Shown piece by piece: positions 42,786 to 51,297 of a DNA stretch of 64,000 nt. The notes beneath the pieces were generated by a model. It saw nothing but the letters and a program-made list of their open reading frames with translations, had not been told where the DNA came from and did not search any database. Within the stretch, counting starts at the first letter, position 1. Each line of letters begins with the position of its first letter. This DNA comes from Microbaculum marinum (GTDB lineage Bacteria > Pseudomonadota > Alphaproteobacteria > Rhizobiales > Tepidamorphaceae), in NCBI RefSeq assembly GCF_042646165.1, contig NZ_JBHRTC010000009.1; one strand, written 5' to 3'. The position numbers were made by a program, and so were the translations under genes.

Positions 42786-43871
42786 TCAGCTTCCGAGAAC
42801 TTCCTTGTTCCAGCGATCCTTGATCTGATCGCGGTAGGCGAACATCGCCATGTAGTCGAAGTCGCGCTGCAGCTTGCCGAGTGCGTCGACCTGTTCGTCG
42901 GTAAGCTCGAGCTTCTTGAGGTCCGGCGGCAGGTTCTTCATCGCCTCGACGTTGGTGGGCGGATAGCCGGTGAGCCGGGAGAACTCGATCTGCTTCTCGG
43001 CGTCCAGGGTGGTGTCGACGAATGCCAGCGCGAGTTCCTGGCTGTCGTCCGGGCGACCGGAAATGATCGAGGTGTTGAAGATGAAGGACAGTCCGCCCTC
43101 CTCGGGCACGATGAATTCCACCGGCGCGCCGGCTTCCTTCGCCTGATCGGTGCGTGCGCCGAAATAGGGCGTGATCCACACCTCCTCGGCGACCAGCATC
43201 TGCTTGGTGTGCTCGACATTGTCGAGGGTGATGGCGCCCCCGTCTGCGTAGAGCGCCTTCATCTTGTCGATGCCGGGATCGACGTTGTCTGGGGTGCCGC
43301 CGTTGATCTGGTTGATTGCGTGGAAGACTTCCTGACCCATCCAGTCCCAGTCAGGGAAGCCGACCTTGCCCTTGAATTCCGGATCCCAGAGATCGGCCCA
43401 CTTGGTGACGGGCTTCGTGATCTTGCTTGTGTTGACCGCCAGGCCGTAGGGCGTGTGCACCTTGCCGGCGAGGTACGGGTAGCGGAAGGACGGATGGATG
43501 TTCTTGAGGTTGGGCAGGTCCTCTTCCTTCCACTCGATGATCGCATCGAGTGCGCCGAGCTGGCTCGAGGTGTTCTGGTTCTGGTGGATCAGGTCCCACT
43601 GCGGGCGGCGGCGCTGGGCAATGACCAGCGGCTCGAAGCCGAGGCCGTTCTTCCAGACGAATTCGGTGCCGTGCGCCTCTCTCCAGGGCGTCGTGAACGT
43701 CTTCTCGTAGAACTCGAGCCAGGTGCCGCCAGGAAACAGCACGTTCAGCGTGCTGGCTTCTGCCAGCGCGGCGCCTCCGCCGAACGCAGACAGCGCTACC
43801 GCCCCGGCCCCGAGCCGCGCAGACTGCGAAAGCAGCCGCCGGCGAGTGATTTCGAGATCGTATTTGCTCAT
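42786..43871 (-). CDS. Polyamine-type ABC binding protein (Tat signal)
   Basis: The protein has 361 residues. The twin-arginine signal (ITRRRLLSQSARLGAGAVAL, with Ala-rich end before EASTLN) predicts export in folded form by Tat. The mature part is a PotD/SBP-1-type protein: LNVLFPGGTWLEFYEKTFTTPW, GKVHTPYGLAVNTSKI, WADLWDPEFKGKVGFPDW and FVDTTLDAEKQIEFSRLTGYPPTNVEAM. Acidic residues expected for polyamine ligands cannot be placed by eye, so other amine or zwitterionic ligands are possible. It follows the IclR gene by 44 bases. Confidence 0.92.
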   Translation of the reverse strand: MSKYDLEITRRRLLSQSARLGAGAVALSAFGGGAALAEASTLNVLFPGGTWLEFYEKTFTTPWREAHGTEFVWKNGLGFEPLVIAQRRRPQWDLIHQNQNTSSQLGALDAIIEWKEEDLPNLKNIHPSFRYPYLAGKVHTPYGLAVNTSKITKPVTKWADLWDPEFKGKVGFPDWDWMGQEVFHAINQINGGTPDNVDPGIDKMKALYADGGAITLDNVEHTKQMLVAEEVWITPYFGARTDQAKEAGAPVEFIVPEEGGLSFIFNTSIISGRPDDSQELALAFVDTTLDAEKQIEFSRLTGYPPTNVEAMKNLPPDLKKLELTDEQVDALGKLQRDFDYMAMFAYRDQIKDRWNKEVLGS

Positions 43872-43915
43872 TTGATCGTCCTCCGCTCTATCCCTGTGGA
43901 AGTTTGCCGGCCGGG

Positions 43916-44764
43916 TCAGGCCGACGTGGTATTGGCCATGTCCGCACCCGGGTTCCGTGTCGGGGCTTCGTGGCTGTGTGAATGGGGTTTCGATGCGTCG
44001 TCGCGCGGCCGTGCCAGCCAGTACGGGTCGCCTACGGTGACACCGATCTCGCGCGCTTCCGCGAGCATGCGCATCCGCATCCTCGCCTGCAGTTCGGGCG
44101 TGTAGAGTTCCTCGGGGCAGGACAGCGACACCGAGAACAGGTGCCCGTCGGTCTCGTTGGCCACGGCGACCGCGAAGGCGTTGAACCCGCGATAGGTGAT
44201 GCTCTCGATCCGTGCGTAGCCGTCGGCGCGGGCCTTGCGGGCGAGTGCGAGAATCTCGACTGCCGAATTGACCTGACCGGTCTCGCTGTAGGTCACCGTG
44301 TCGGGGAAGCGGCGCAGAATCTCTGAGTCCGGCAAGCGGGCGAGGAGAGCCAGTCCGACTGCCGTGACGTGCGCAGGCAGCCGCATCCCCTTCGGGAGGA
44401 CGAGGCGGACCGGATACGACCCCTGGCGGACCCCGATGAGAACCACTTCGGTTCCGTCCAGAACTCCGATGTAGCTGGTGAGGCCGAATTCGTCGACGAG
44501 CCGTCCCGAAGCGCGCTCGATCAGGTCCAGGACCCGATCGTCCTTCAGGTACAGATTGCCCAGACGGAACGCGAGCGGGCCGGGCGAATAGCCGCGTCGC
44601 TTCTGCGATGGTTCGAGAAGACCGGCTTCCGCCATCGATTTCATCAGACGCGAAACCGAACTCTTGGGAAGGCCCACCTCGGCGGCAGCTTCCGTCACGC
44701 CGAGCACCGCTCGGTTCGCCGAGTAACAGCCGAGGATCAGGAGGGCCTTGTCAAGGGAGCTCAT
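43916..44764 (-). CDS. IclR-family regulator
   Basis: The 282-residue regulator has an N-terminal winged helix (SLDKALLILGCYSANRAVLGVTEAA, then VGLPKSSVSRLMKSMAEAGLLE) and a C-terminal effector domain from about residue 80 (LTSYIGVLDGTEVVLIGVRQG, then RIESITYRGFNAFAVAVAN). A 30-residue polar tail (ARPRDDASKPHSHSHEAPT) is unusual and could bind metal through its histidines. It is the first gene of the polyamine-type ABC operon and probably regulates it from the upstream gap. Confidence 0.92.
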   Translation of the reverse strand: MSSLDKALLILGCYSANRAVLGVTEAAAEVGLPKSSVSRLMKSMAEAGLLEPSQKRRGYSPGPLAFRLGNLYLKDDRVLDLIERASGRLVDEFGLTSYIGVLDGTEVVLIGVRQGSYPVRLVLPKGMRLPAHVTAVGLALLARLPDSEILRRFPDTVTYSETGQVNSAVEILALARKARADGYARIESITYRGFNAFAVAVANETDGHLFSVSLSCPEELYTPELQARMRMRMLAEAREIGVTVGDPYWLARPRDDASKPHSHSHEAPTRNPGADMANTTSA

Positions 44765-45077
44765 ATGTTGCTCTATATGGAACGTTATGCTAGATATGGT
44801 ACAAATGGATTCACGGCGGAGTCAACCGCTTCCGTGCGCCGTTGCGCGCGGGCTGGCGTCCATCTGTTTGAGGGTGAGATTGCCGAGGTGCGGCCGGATA
44901 GCGGGGCCGAAGCCGTTCACGCATCGTCCTACGAAGGATCCGGTCCGGTCTTCGCGAAATTAATTACATCTGGAGATTGGCGTTCTCTTGCCGAGCGCCC
45001 CTGACGATCCAATTAACGGCTTCGTTCCGATAGGGTAGCCGTCTCCTTGCGGCGTCCCAGGATTGAGGGATCGGTAG
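44765..45077. promoter_or_regulatory. Divergent gap between IclR and RND genes
   Basis: This stretch of 313 bases holds no gene. The part next to the IclR start (44765-44815) is AT-rich and contains two ATATGG direct repeats 18 bases apart, a possible regulator site. The middle is GC-rich, and a second AT-richer patch (44955-44985) lies before the RND adaptor gene. Promoters for both directions must lie here, but no strong -35/-10 pair could be assigned. Confidence 0.35.
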
Positions 45078-46244
45078 ATGTCTCTTTCGTCTAGGCGCGG
45101 CCGCCTGATCTTGGCCGGAGCGTTCGTCTTTCTGGCTCTTCACTTCGATAAACTTGCTGCAGAGGCGCAGACGGCCGACCCGCAGGTGACTGTCGCCAGG
45201 CCGGTGGTGCGGGAGATCATCGAGGATGACGAATTCGTCGGCCGCTTCGAAGCGGTCGATCAAGTATCCGTAAGGTCTCGCGTCGGCGGGTATCTCGATC
45301 AGGTCCATTTCACCGATGGCGCGATGGTCGAGAAGGGCCAACTCCTCTTCACGATCGATCAGCGGCCGTTCGAAACCGCCTTGGATCAGGCGAAGTCGGA
45401 GCAGGGGGCCGCGCAGGCGCTCGTTGACTTCACCAAGATCCAGTTCGAGCGCGCCCAGTCGCTCGTCGGCAATGGCAACATTCCGGTATCCACCGTCGAT
45501 GACCGGCGTCGCGAGTACCTTGCCGCCACGGCGCGGGCCGATGGAACCCGCGCAGCCGTTGCCCGCGCCGAGCTCGACCTGGAGTATACGGAGATCCGGG
45601 CCCCCCTCGCGGGACGCATCGATCGTCGCCTGGTTTCGGTCGGCAACCTGGTCGAGGCCAACCAGACCGTCCTGACGACGATCGTGTCGCTCGACCCGAT
45701 CCACTTCTACTTCGAGCTCGACGAGAAACAGTACCTCGACTACGCGATGCGCGCGCGCCAGAACGGTGCGACCCTGAACGAGGGGGCCGGCGATCTGAAG
45801 GTGAAGGTCCGGGTCGCGGACGACCGTATTCCGCCTGCCGAGGGAACTCTCGATTTCGCCGAGAACCGGCTGGACCGCGAAACAGGCACGATGCGGGTTC
45901 GGGCGACCTTCGCCAACCCGGACTACGTCTTCCAGCCCGGCATGTTCGGGTACGTGAATGTACCGGCCTCGGTGCCCTATCAGGGCGTGATGCTGCCGGA
46001 TGAGGCGATCGGGGCCGACCAGAACCGCCGCATTGTCTATGTTGTGAACGCCGACGACGTGGCCTCGGCGGTGCCTGTACGGCCTGGTCCGCGCATAGAC
46101 GGATACAGGGTGATCCGCTCGGGTCTGACGGGAGAGGAGACCGTCGTGGTCAATGGTCTCATGCGTGTGCGACCGGGTGTCAAAGTCGCGCCGGAACTGA
46201 TCACTTTGCCGCCCACCAACGAGCCTGCCGGGACACGGCAGTGA
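45078..46244 (+). CDS. RND efflux periplasmic adaptor subunit
   Basis: The protein has 388 residues. The hydrophobic N-terminus (LILAGAFVFLALHF) acts as signal or anchor; no lipobox Cys is seen. Membrane-fusion-protein features are SVRSRVGGYLDQVHFTDGAMVEKGQLLFTID (lipoyl half), an alpha-helical hairpin with Ala/Gln-rich sequence at about 100-165, and LEYTEIRAPLAGRIDRRLVSVGNLV (second lipoyl half). It links the inner-membrane pump to an outer-membrane channel. The stop overlaps the pump start (GTGA). Confidence 0.94.
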   Translation: MSLSSRRGRLILAGAFVFLALHFDKLAAEAQTADPQVTVARPVVREIIEDDEFVGRFEAVDQVSVRSRVGGYLDQVHFTDGAMVEKGQLLFTIDQRPFETALDQAKSEQGAAQALVDFTKIQFERAQSLVGNGNIPVSTVDDRRREYLAATARADGTRAAVARAELDLEYTEIRAPLAGRIDRRLVSVGNLVEANQTVLTTIVSLDPIHFYFELDEKQYLDYAMRARQNGATLNEGAGDLKVKVRVADDRIPPAEGTLDFAENRLDRETGTMRVRATFANPDYVFQPGMFGYVNVPASVPYQGVMLPDEAIGADQNRRIVYVVNADDVASAVPVRPGPRIDGYRVIRSGLTGEETVVVNGLMRVRPGVKVAPELITLPPTNEPAGTRQ

Positions 46245-49200
46245 GGTTCGCGCATTTCTTCATCGACCGGCCGATCTTCGCGACGGTCGTATCGCTGTTC
46301 CTCGTGATCGTCGGCGCCATCAGCTACACGCGCCTTCCGGTATCCCAGTACCCCGAGATCGCGCCTCCGACAGTGGTGGTGCGGGCCTCCTATCCCGGCG
46401 CGGACGCCGAGACGGTTGCCGCCACTGTCGCGACGCCGATCGAGCAGGAGATAAACGGTGTCGAGGACATGCTCTACATGTCCTCCTACTCCACCAGCGA
46501 CGGCGCGATGGCGCTGACGATCACCTTCCGCTTGGGCACCGATCTCGACCAGGCACAGGTTCTCGTCCAGAACCGCGTGGCGATTGCGGTGCCGCGGTTG
46601 CCGGAGGAGGTGCGGCGACTGGGGATCACGACGACGAAAAGCTCTCCCGACCTGATGATGGTCGTGCACATGCTGTCGCCCGACGATACCTCCGACCAGC
46701 TCTACGTGTCGAACTATGCGCGATCGCGTGTCCGCGACGTGCTGTTGCGGCTGGATGGCGTCGGGGACCTGATCATCTTCGGCGAGCGGGAGTATTCGCT
46801 GCGCGTCTGGCTCGATCCGGAGAAGCTCGAAGCTTACGGGATGACCGCCGCCGACGTTGTCGAGGCCTTGCGCGAACAGAACGTGCAGGTGAGCGGCGGC
46901 TCGATCGGGGCGCCGCCAGCGCCGGAAACCAACGCATTTCAATACACCGTCACCACCCAGGGACGCTTCGAGGACGCCCGGCAGTTCCGATACGTCATCG
47001 TCAAGGCGACACCTGACGGTCGACTGGTCGAACTGCAGGACATCGCCAGAATTGAGCTTGGAGCGCGGGACTACGTCACCAACAGTTATCTGAACGGCAG
47101 CCCGGCCGTGGCGCTCGCCATATTCCAGAGGCCCGGCACGAATGCTCTGGCGGCCGCCGATGAGATTACCGCGACGATGCGGGACCTTTCGGAGGATTTC
47201 CCGCCGGGGCTCGACTACCAGATCGTCTACAATCCGACCGAGTTCATCGCCGAGTCGATCAACGAGGTCTACAAGACCATCCTGGAGGCGGCGCTGCTCG
47301 TCGTGCTGGTGGTCATCGTCTTCCTCCAGTCGTGGCGCACCGCCGTCGTTCCCATCATCGCCATTCCTGTCTCCCTGATCGGGACCTTCGCTTTTCTTTA
47401 CGCGTTCGGCCTTTCGCTCAACATGCTGACGCTGTTCGGGCTCGTGCTGGCCATCGGCATCGTCGTCGACGATGCGATCGTGGTGGTCGAGAACGTCGAG
47501 CGCAACATAGCGCTCGGCCAGTCGCCCCGCGCCGCCTCCCACAGGACGATGGACGAGGTCGGCACCGCCGTCATCGCGATATCGCTGGTGCTGATCGGCG
47601 TGTTCGTTCCCACCGCATTCATTCCCGGCATCTCGGGCCAGTTCTACCTGCAGTTTGCGGTGACGATCGCGGTCGCCACGGCTATCTCAGCACTCAATTC
47701 ACTGACCCTGTCTCCGGCCCTTGCTGCGCTGCTGTTCAAGCCGCACGGCGCCCGTCCGCCGCGCTTCCTGCTGACGCGTGGGGCGGCTGCCGCCGCGGGC
47801 GCGTTCAACCGGGGCTTCGAGAAGATGGCGAGCGGCTACTCGTCCGTCATCCGCTTCCTTGTTGGCCGGCGGATCGCGCTGATCGCCACCCTGGTCGTCT
47901 TCTCGGGCCTGCTTTACGGGACCTACTACGCCGTCCAGACGGTCCCCCGGGGGTTCGTCCCGACGCTCGATCAGGGCTACGCCATCGTCGTCATCCAGCT
48001 TCCCGACGGGGCGTCGCTGTCGCGCACCGACGCGGTGGTGCGCAGGGCCTCCGACATCATCTCGGGCATCGACGGGATCAGGGACGCCGTGGCGTTCGCC
48101 GGCTTTTCCGGGGCGACCTTCACCAACGCTCCGAATTCGGCGGTGATCTTCACCGGCTTCGACCCCTTCGAGGAGCGCGGTCCGGCGGGGCTCGGCGCGG
48201 ACCGGATCATCGGCGACCTCTACGGCAAACTGCAGGAAATACAGGAAGCCTTCATCATAGCCGTCCCCCCACCCCCGATCCGGGGGATCGGGAATTCGGG
48301 GGGCTTCCGGATGCAACTGCAGGAGCGGCAGGGCTCCGACGTGGATCGTATCCTGGAGGCGGCCCAAGGTATCATCGGCACAGCGAACCGGACGCCGGGC
48401 CTCGCCGGCGTCTACTCGACATACTCGGCCTCGAGCCCCCAGATCTACCTCGACATCGACCGGGACAAGGCCCGCGTCCTGAACGTGCCGATTCCGAGCA
48501 TATTCGAGACGCTGGCCATCAATCTTGGCACCTCCTACGTCAACGACTTCAACGCATTCGGCCGGGTCTACCAGGTCCGCGCCCAGGCCGACGAGACCTT
48601 CCGGCTGGAGCCCTCCGATATCCTGGAGCTCAAGGTGCGCTCCGCAACGGGCGCGCTGGTGCCGATGGGCACGCTGGTGTCGCTGCGGGAAACCACCGGG
48701 CCGACCCTGGTGCAGCGCTACAACATGTATGTCTCGGTGCCGGTGCAGGGCAACGCCGCGCCGGGGGCCTCGTCCGACCAGGCGCTGGACAGCATGGAAG
48801 AGATCGCGCTCGCGCAGCTGCCGGCGGGGACGGCTTTCGAGTGGACGGAACTCGCCTTCCAGGAGCGCCAGGTCGGAAACCTCGCCATCTTCATTTTCGG
48901 GCTCTCGGTGCTGTTCGTGTTCCTCGCGCTGGCAGCTCAGTACGAGAGCTGGGTGCTTCCTGTCGCAATCGTCCTGATCGTTCCGCTGAGCATCCTGGCG
49001 GCCCTTGTCGGGGTCGTCCTAAACGGCCTCGACAACAACATCCTCGTGCAGATCGGTCTGATCGTCCTGGTCGGACTTGCGGCGAAGAATGCGATCCTGA
49101 TCGTCGAGTTCGCCCGGCAGGGCCAGGACCGCGGGCTTGGCCCAGTCGATGCGGTTGTTGAAGCCTGCCGATTGCGGCTGCGGCCGATCCTGATGACCGC

Positions 49201-49420
49201 CTTTGCATTCATCCTGGGCGTCGTGCCGCTGATGATTGCGGAGGGGCCAGGCGCCGAAATGCGCAGGTCGCTGGGGACGGCGGTGTTTTCGGGAATGCTC
49301 GGCGTCACGATTTTCGGTCTGTTCCTGACGCCCGCCTTCTATGTCGCGCTCAGGTGGGTGTTCCCGGCACGCCGGAGTGTGGAAGTCGACCCGGCAGAGG
49401 CAACGGACCCGGCAGCTTGA
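46241..49420 (+). CDS. RND multidrug efflux pump, HAE1 family
   Basis: The 1059-residue pump starts with GTG at 46241. It begins FAHFFIDRPIFATVVSLFL, the typical first transmembrane helix of AcrB-like pumps. The proton-relay helix GIVVDDAIVVVENVERN, with the Asp pair, is near residues 405-421. TVPRGFVPTLDQGYAIVVIQLPDGASL marks the second half, and GLAAKNAILIVEFA holds the relay Lys. The substrate is probably lipophilic drugs, solvents or fatty acids. No outer-membrane channel gene follows; the TetR gene is convergent, 15 bases away. Confidence 0.95.
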   Translation: MRFAHFFIDRPIFATVVSLFLVIVGAISYTRLPVSQYPEIAPPTVVVRASYPGADAETVAATVATPIEQEINGVEDMLYMSSYSTSDGAMALTITFRLGTDLDQAQVLVQNRVAIAVPRLPEEVRRLGITTTKSSPDLMMVVHMLSPDDTSDQLYVSNYARSRVRDVLLRLDGVGDLIIFGEREYSLRVWLDPEKLEAYGMTAADVVEALREQNVQVSGGSIGAPPAPETNAFQYTVTTQGRFEDARQFRYVIVKATPDGRLVELQDIARIELGARDYVTNSYLNGSPAVALAIFQRPGTNALAAADEITATMRDLSEDFPPGLDYQIVYNPTEFIAESINEVYKTILEAALLVVLVVIVFLQSWRTAVVPIIAIPVSLIGTFAFLYAFGLSLNMLTLFGLVLAIGIVVDDAIVVVENVERNIALGQSPRAASHRTMDEVGTAVIAISLVLIGVFVPTAFIPGISGQFYLQFAVTIAVATAISALNSLTLSPALAALLFKPHGARPPRFLLTRGAAAAAGAFNRGFEKMASGYSSVIRFLVGRRIALIATLVVFSGLLYGTYYAVQTVPRGFVPTLDQGYAIVVIQLPDGASLSRTDAVVRRASDIISGIDGIRDAVAFAGFSGATFTNAPNSAVIFTGFDPFEERGPAGLGADRIIGDLYGKLQEIQEAFIIAVPPPPIRGIGNSGGFRMQLQERQGSDVDRILEAAQGIIGTANRTPGLAGVYSTYSASSPQIYLDIDRDKARVLNVPIPSIFETLAINLGTSYVNDFNAFGRVYQVRAQADETFRLEPSDILELKVRSATGALVPMGTLVSLRETTGPTLVQRYNMYVSVPVQGNAAPGASSDQALDSMEEIALAQLPAGTAFEWTELAFQERQVGNLAIFIFGLSVLFVFLALAAQYESWVLPVAIVLIVPLSILAALVGVVLNGLDNNILVQIGLIVLVGLAAKNAILIVEFARQGQDRGLGPVDAVVEACRLRLRPILMTAFAFILGVVPLMIAEGPGAEMRRSLGTAVFSGMLGVTIFGLFLTPAFYVALRWVFPARRSVEVDPAEATDPAA

Positions 49421-49435
49421 GCAAGGGGTCGTTTC

Positions 49436-50044
49436 CTACGGCCGTGGCTTCAGGCCGCCGAGGAACATGGCGATGAAGCAGTCGGCGATCTCGTCCAGCG
49501 AGTTCTCGCCCTCGTAGTTGTACCACCGCTGGATCCAGTTGATCGCGCCCATCAGCAGCAACTCGGTCAGCTTGGGAGGAACACCGACAATCGAGCCGTC
49601 CGCGATCCCTTCCTCTATCAGTTTCAGCAGATCCGTATCGAGCTGGCGCGCCCGGGCGTGAATTCGATCCATCGATTCCGGCGGGAGAGATGCAAATTCG
49701 TGAACGATAGCGCAAGGATGATCGAGGACGTCGACGATGACCCCGCGCACATAGCGTTCAATCTTGGCGAGACCGCAATCGTTGCTGGCGGTGACCTCGG
49801 CCATGACGGATTCACAATAGTCGAGGGTCTGCTCGTAGCACTCCTGCAGCACGACCGGCTTTGTGCCGACGTAGTAGTACAGCGCTGTCTTCGAGATGTT
49901 GAAGCGGCCGGCGATCTCTTCCAGCGACGTTGCCGCGTAGCCGCGCTTGTTGAACATCTCGGCGGCGACGCGCAGCACCGCGTCGCGCTTGATCTGGTGA
50001 TCCCGCGGCCGATCGAACACGTTCTGCTGGGCTCGTCGGCTCAA
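49436..50044 (-). CDS. TetR-family regulator
   Basis: The protein has 202 residues. The start is a TTG at 50044, supported by GGAGGA at good distance; no ATG lies nearby upstream. The DNA-binding domain is at about 20-65 (VLRVAAEMFNKRGYAATSLEEIA, then FNISKTALYYYVGTKPVVL). The ligand domain (LLMGAINWIQRWYNYEG near the end) resembles TetR proteins that respond to acyl-CoA or lipophilic effectors. It follows an SDR gene in the same direction and is convergent with the RND pump, so it may control either. Confidence 0.92.
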   Translation of the reverse strand: MSRRAQQNVFDRPRDHQIKRDAVLRVAAEMFNKRGYAATSLEEIAGRFNISKTALYYYVGTKPVVLQECYEQTLDYCESVMAEVTASNDCGLAKIERYVRGVIVDVLDHPCAIVHEFASLPPESMDRIHARARQLDTDLLKLIEEGIADGSIVGVPPKLTELLLMGAINWIQRWYNYEGENSLDEIADCFIAMFLGGLKPRP

Positions 50045-50129
50045 CCGGTTCCTCCAGGCATTCTCGTCGGTTCCTTGCGTCGGCGTCCGAATCGGGTGCC
50101 CGTCATAGCATGAGGTTCGCCGATAAGAT

Positions 50130-51041
50130 CTAGATTTGAGCCTCGCCCGCGGCGTGATGGACGAATTTCAGGGTCTGCTCGAACGCCGAGTTGAGGACCT
50201 GCCCGTCGGTCGGATCGGATATTTCGCCGAAGCGTGCGGCGATCGCCTCCGGGGTCCGTTCATCGGGCGGAAGATAGATCCCACGGGTTTCGAACGCTAC
50301 GTAGCGGGCGAAACTCCCCGCCCCGGCGCACAGCACGATTCGCGAAGGGGCGTCTTCGGAGACGAGGTACAACAGGCCGGGCGACACGGCCGAGGGGTCC
50401 AACTGGTCCAGCACGTCGTCCTCGACGAGACCCTCGACCATACGGGTGGCGGCGGCAGGCGAAAGGACGTTGACCCGGATATCGTACTTTTCGCCTTCCA
50501 GATGGAGCGCGTTGCACAAGCCGAGCATCGCCGACTTCGCCGCCGCGTAATTAGCCTGGCCGAAATTCCCGTAGAGACCCGAGGACGACGAGGTCATGAC
50601 GACCCGGCCGTAGCCCTGCTCGCGCATCAGCGGCCACACGGCCTTCGTACAGATCACGCTTCCCAGCAGGTGGACGTCGACGACCTTGCGGAAGTCATCG
50701 AGACCCATGTTGGCGAATGTCCTGTCCCGCAGGATGCCGGCATTGTTGACGAGAATGTCGACACGCCCCCATTCGCCGATGGTCTCCTCCACCATTTCAG
50801 TGACCTGATCGGCGTTTGTGACGTCGGCCTCGTTGACGATCGCGGCTCCGCCTTGAGCGCGAATCTCATCGACGACCGCCAGTGCCGGGGCTTCGGACAT
50901 CCCCGTCCCGTCCATTGCGCTGCCCAGATCGTTGACCACGACCTTCGCGCCGCGTTCGGCGAGTGCCAGAGCGTGCGACCGGCCAAGGCCCGAGCCGGCC
51001 CCGGTGACGATCGCGACCCTGCCGTCAAAGCGAATAGACAT
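50130..51041 (-). CDS. SDR dehydrogenase, MFE-2-like
   Basis: The 303-residue SDR resembles the dehydrogenase domain of multifunctional beta-oxidation enzyme type 2. TGAGSGLGRSHAL is at 13-25, NDLGSAMDGTGMS follows, NNAGILRDRTFANM is at 99-112, and the catalytic Ser152, Tyr165 and Lys169 (ANYAAAK) are present. The extra C-terminal 50 residues (SRIVLCAGAGSFARY onward) are typical of that subgroup. The likely substrate is a 3-hydroxyacyl-CoA or a similar alcohol. Cotranscription with the TetR gene suggests an inducible lipid or degradation function. Confidence 0.9.
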   Translation of the reverse strand: MSIRFDGRVAIVTGAGSGLGRSHALALAERGAKVVVNDLGSAMDGTGMSEAPALAVVDEIRAQGGAAIVNEADVTNADQVTEMVEETIGEWGRVDILVNNAGILRDRTFANMGLDDFRKVVDVHLLGSVICTKAVWPLMREQGYGRVVMTSSSSGLYGNFGQANYAAAKSAMLGLCNALHLEGEKYDIRVNVLSPAAATRMVEGLVEDDVLDQLDPSAVSPGLLYLVSEDAPSRIVLCAGAGSFARYVAFETRGIYLPPDERTPEAIAARFGEISDPTDGQVLNSAFEQTLKFVHHAAGEAQI

Positions 51042-51082
51042 GTGCGACTTCCTCTCGACGACCGTTTACAGGCACAGCGATC

Positions 51083-51121
51083 ACTGGAGTTACGTACGCG
51101 AAAAAAAACTTACTCTCCAGT
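51083..51121. promoter_or_regulatory. Inverted repeat near SDR promoter, possible TetR operator
   Basis: ACTGGAG (51083-51089) and CTCCAGT (51115-51121) are perfect inverted copies separated by 25 bases, with the small palindrome TACGTA inside. The right arm abuts the proposed -10 box of the SDR gene, as expected for a repressor site. Binding by the TetR protein of the same operon is an inference. Confidence 0.35.
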
Positions 51122-51145
51122 ATAAAATGTGACACACTTTTTCAA
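51119..51145 (-). promoter_or_regulatory. Sigma-70-like promoter of SDR-TetR unit
   Basis: Read on the minus strand, TTGAAA and TATACT each match five of six consensus bases with a 15-base spacer, slightly short. The -10 box lies 77 bases upstream of the SDR ATG. AT content is locally high. Confidence 0.4.
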
Positions 51146-51297
51146 ATTCGCCATGGGGCAGGTCTGTTCCGAATCCGGGGGAGGTTCTTCGAACCTGTTG
51201 AAATGACGTCAAAAAGCAGCCCTAGCAGGTCGCGCGATCCAATCGGCGGGCGGCTCTTCACGATGGTCCGTAACGACAGCTACCGGAGCGTCGGCCG

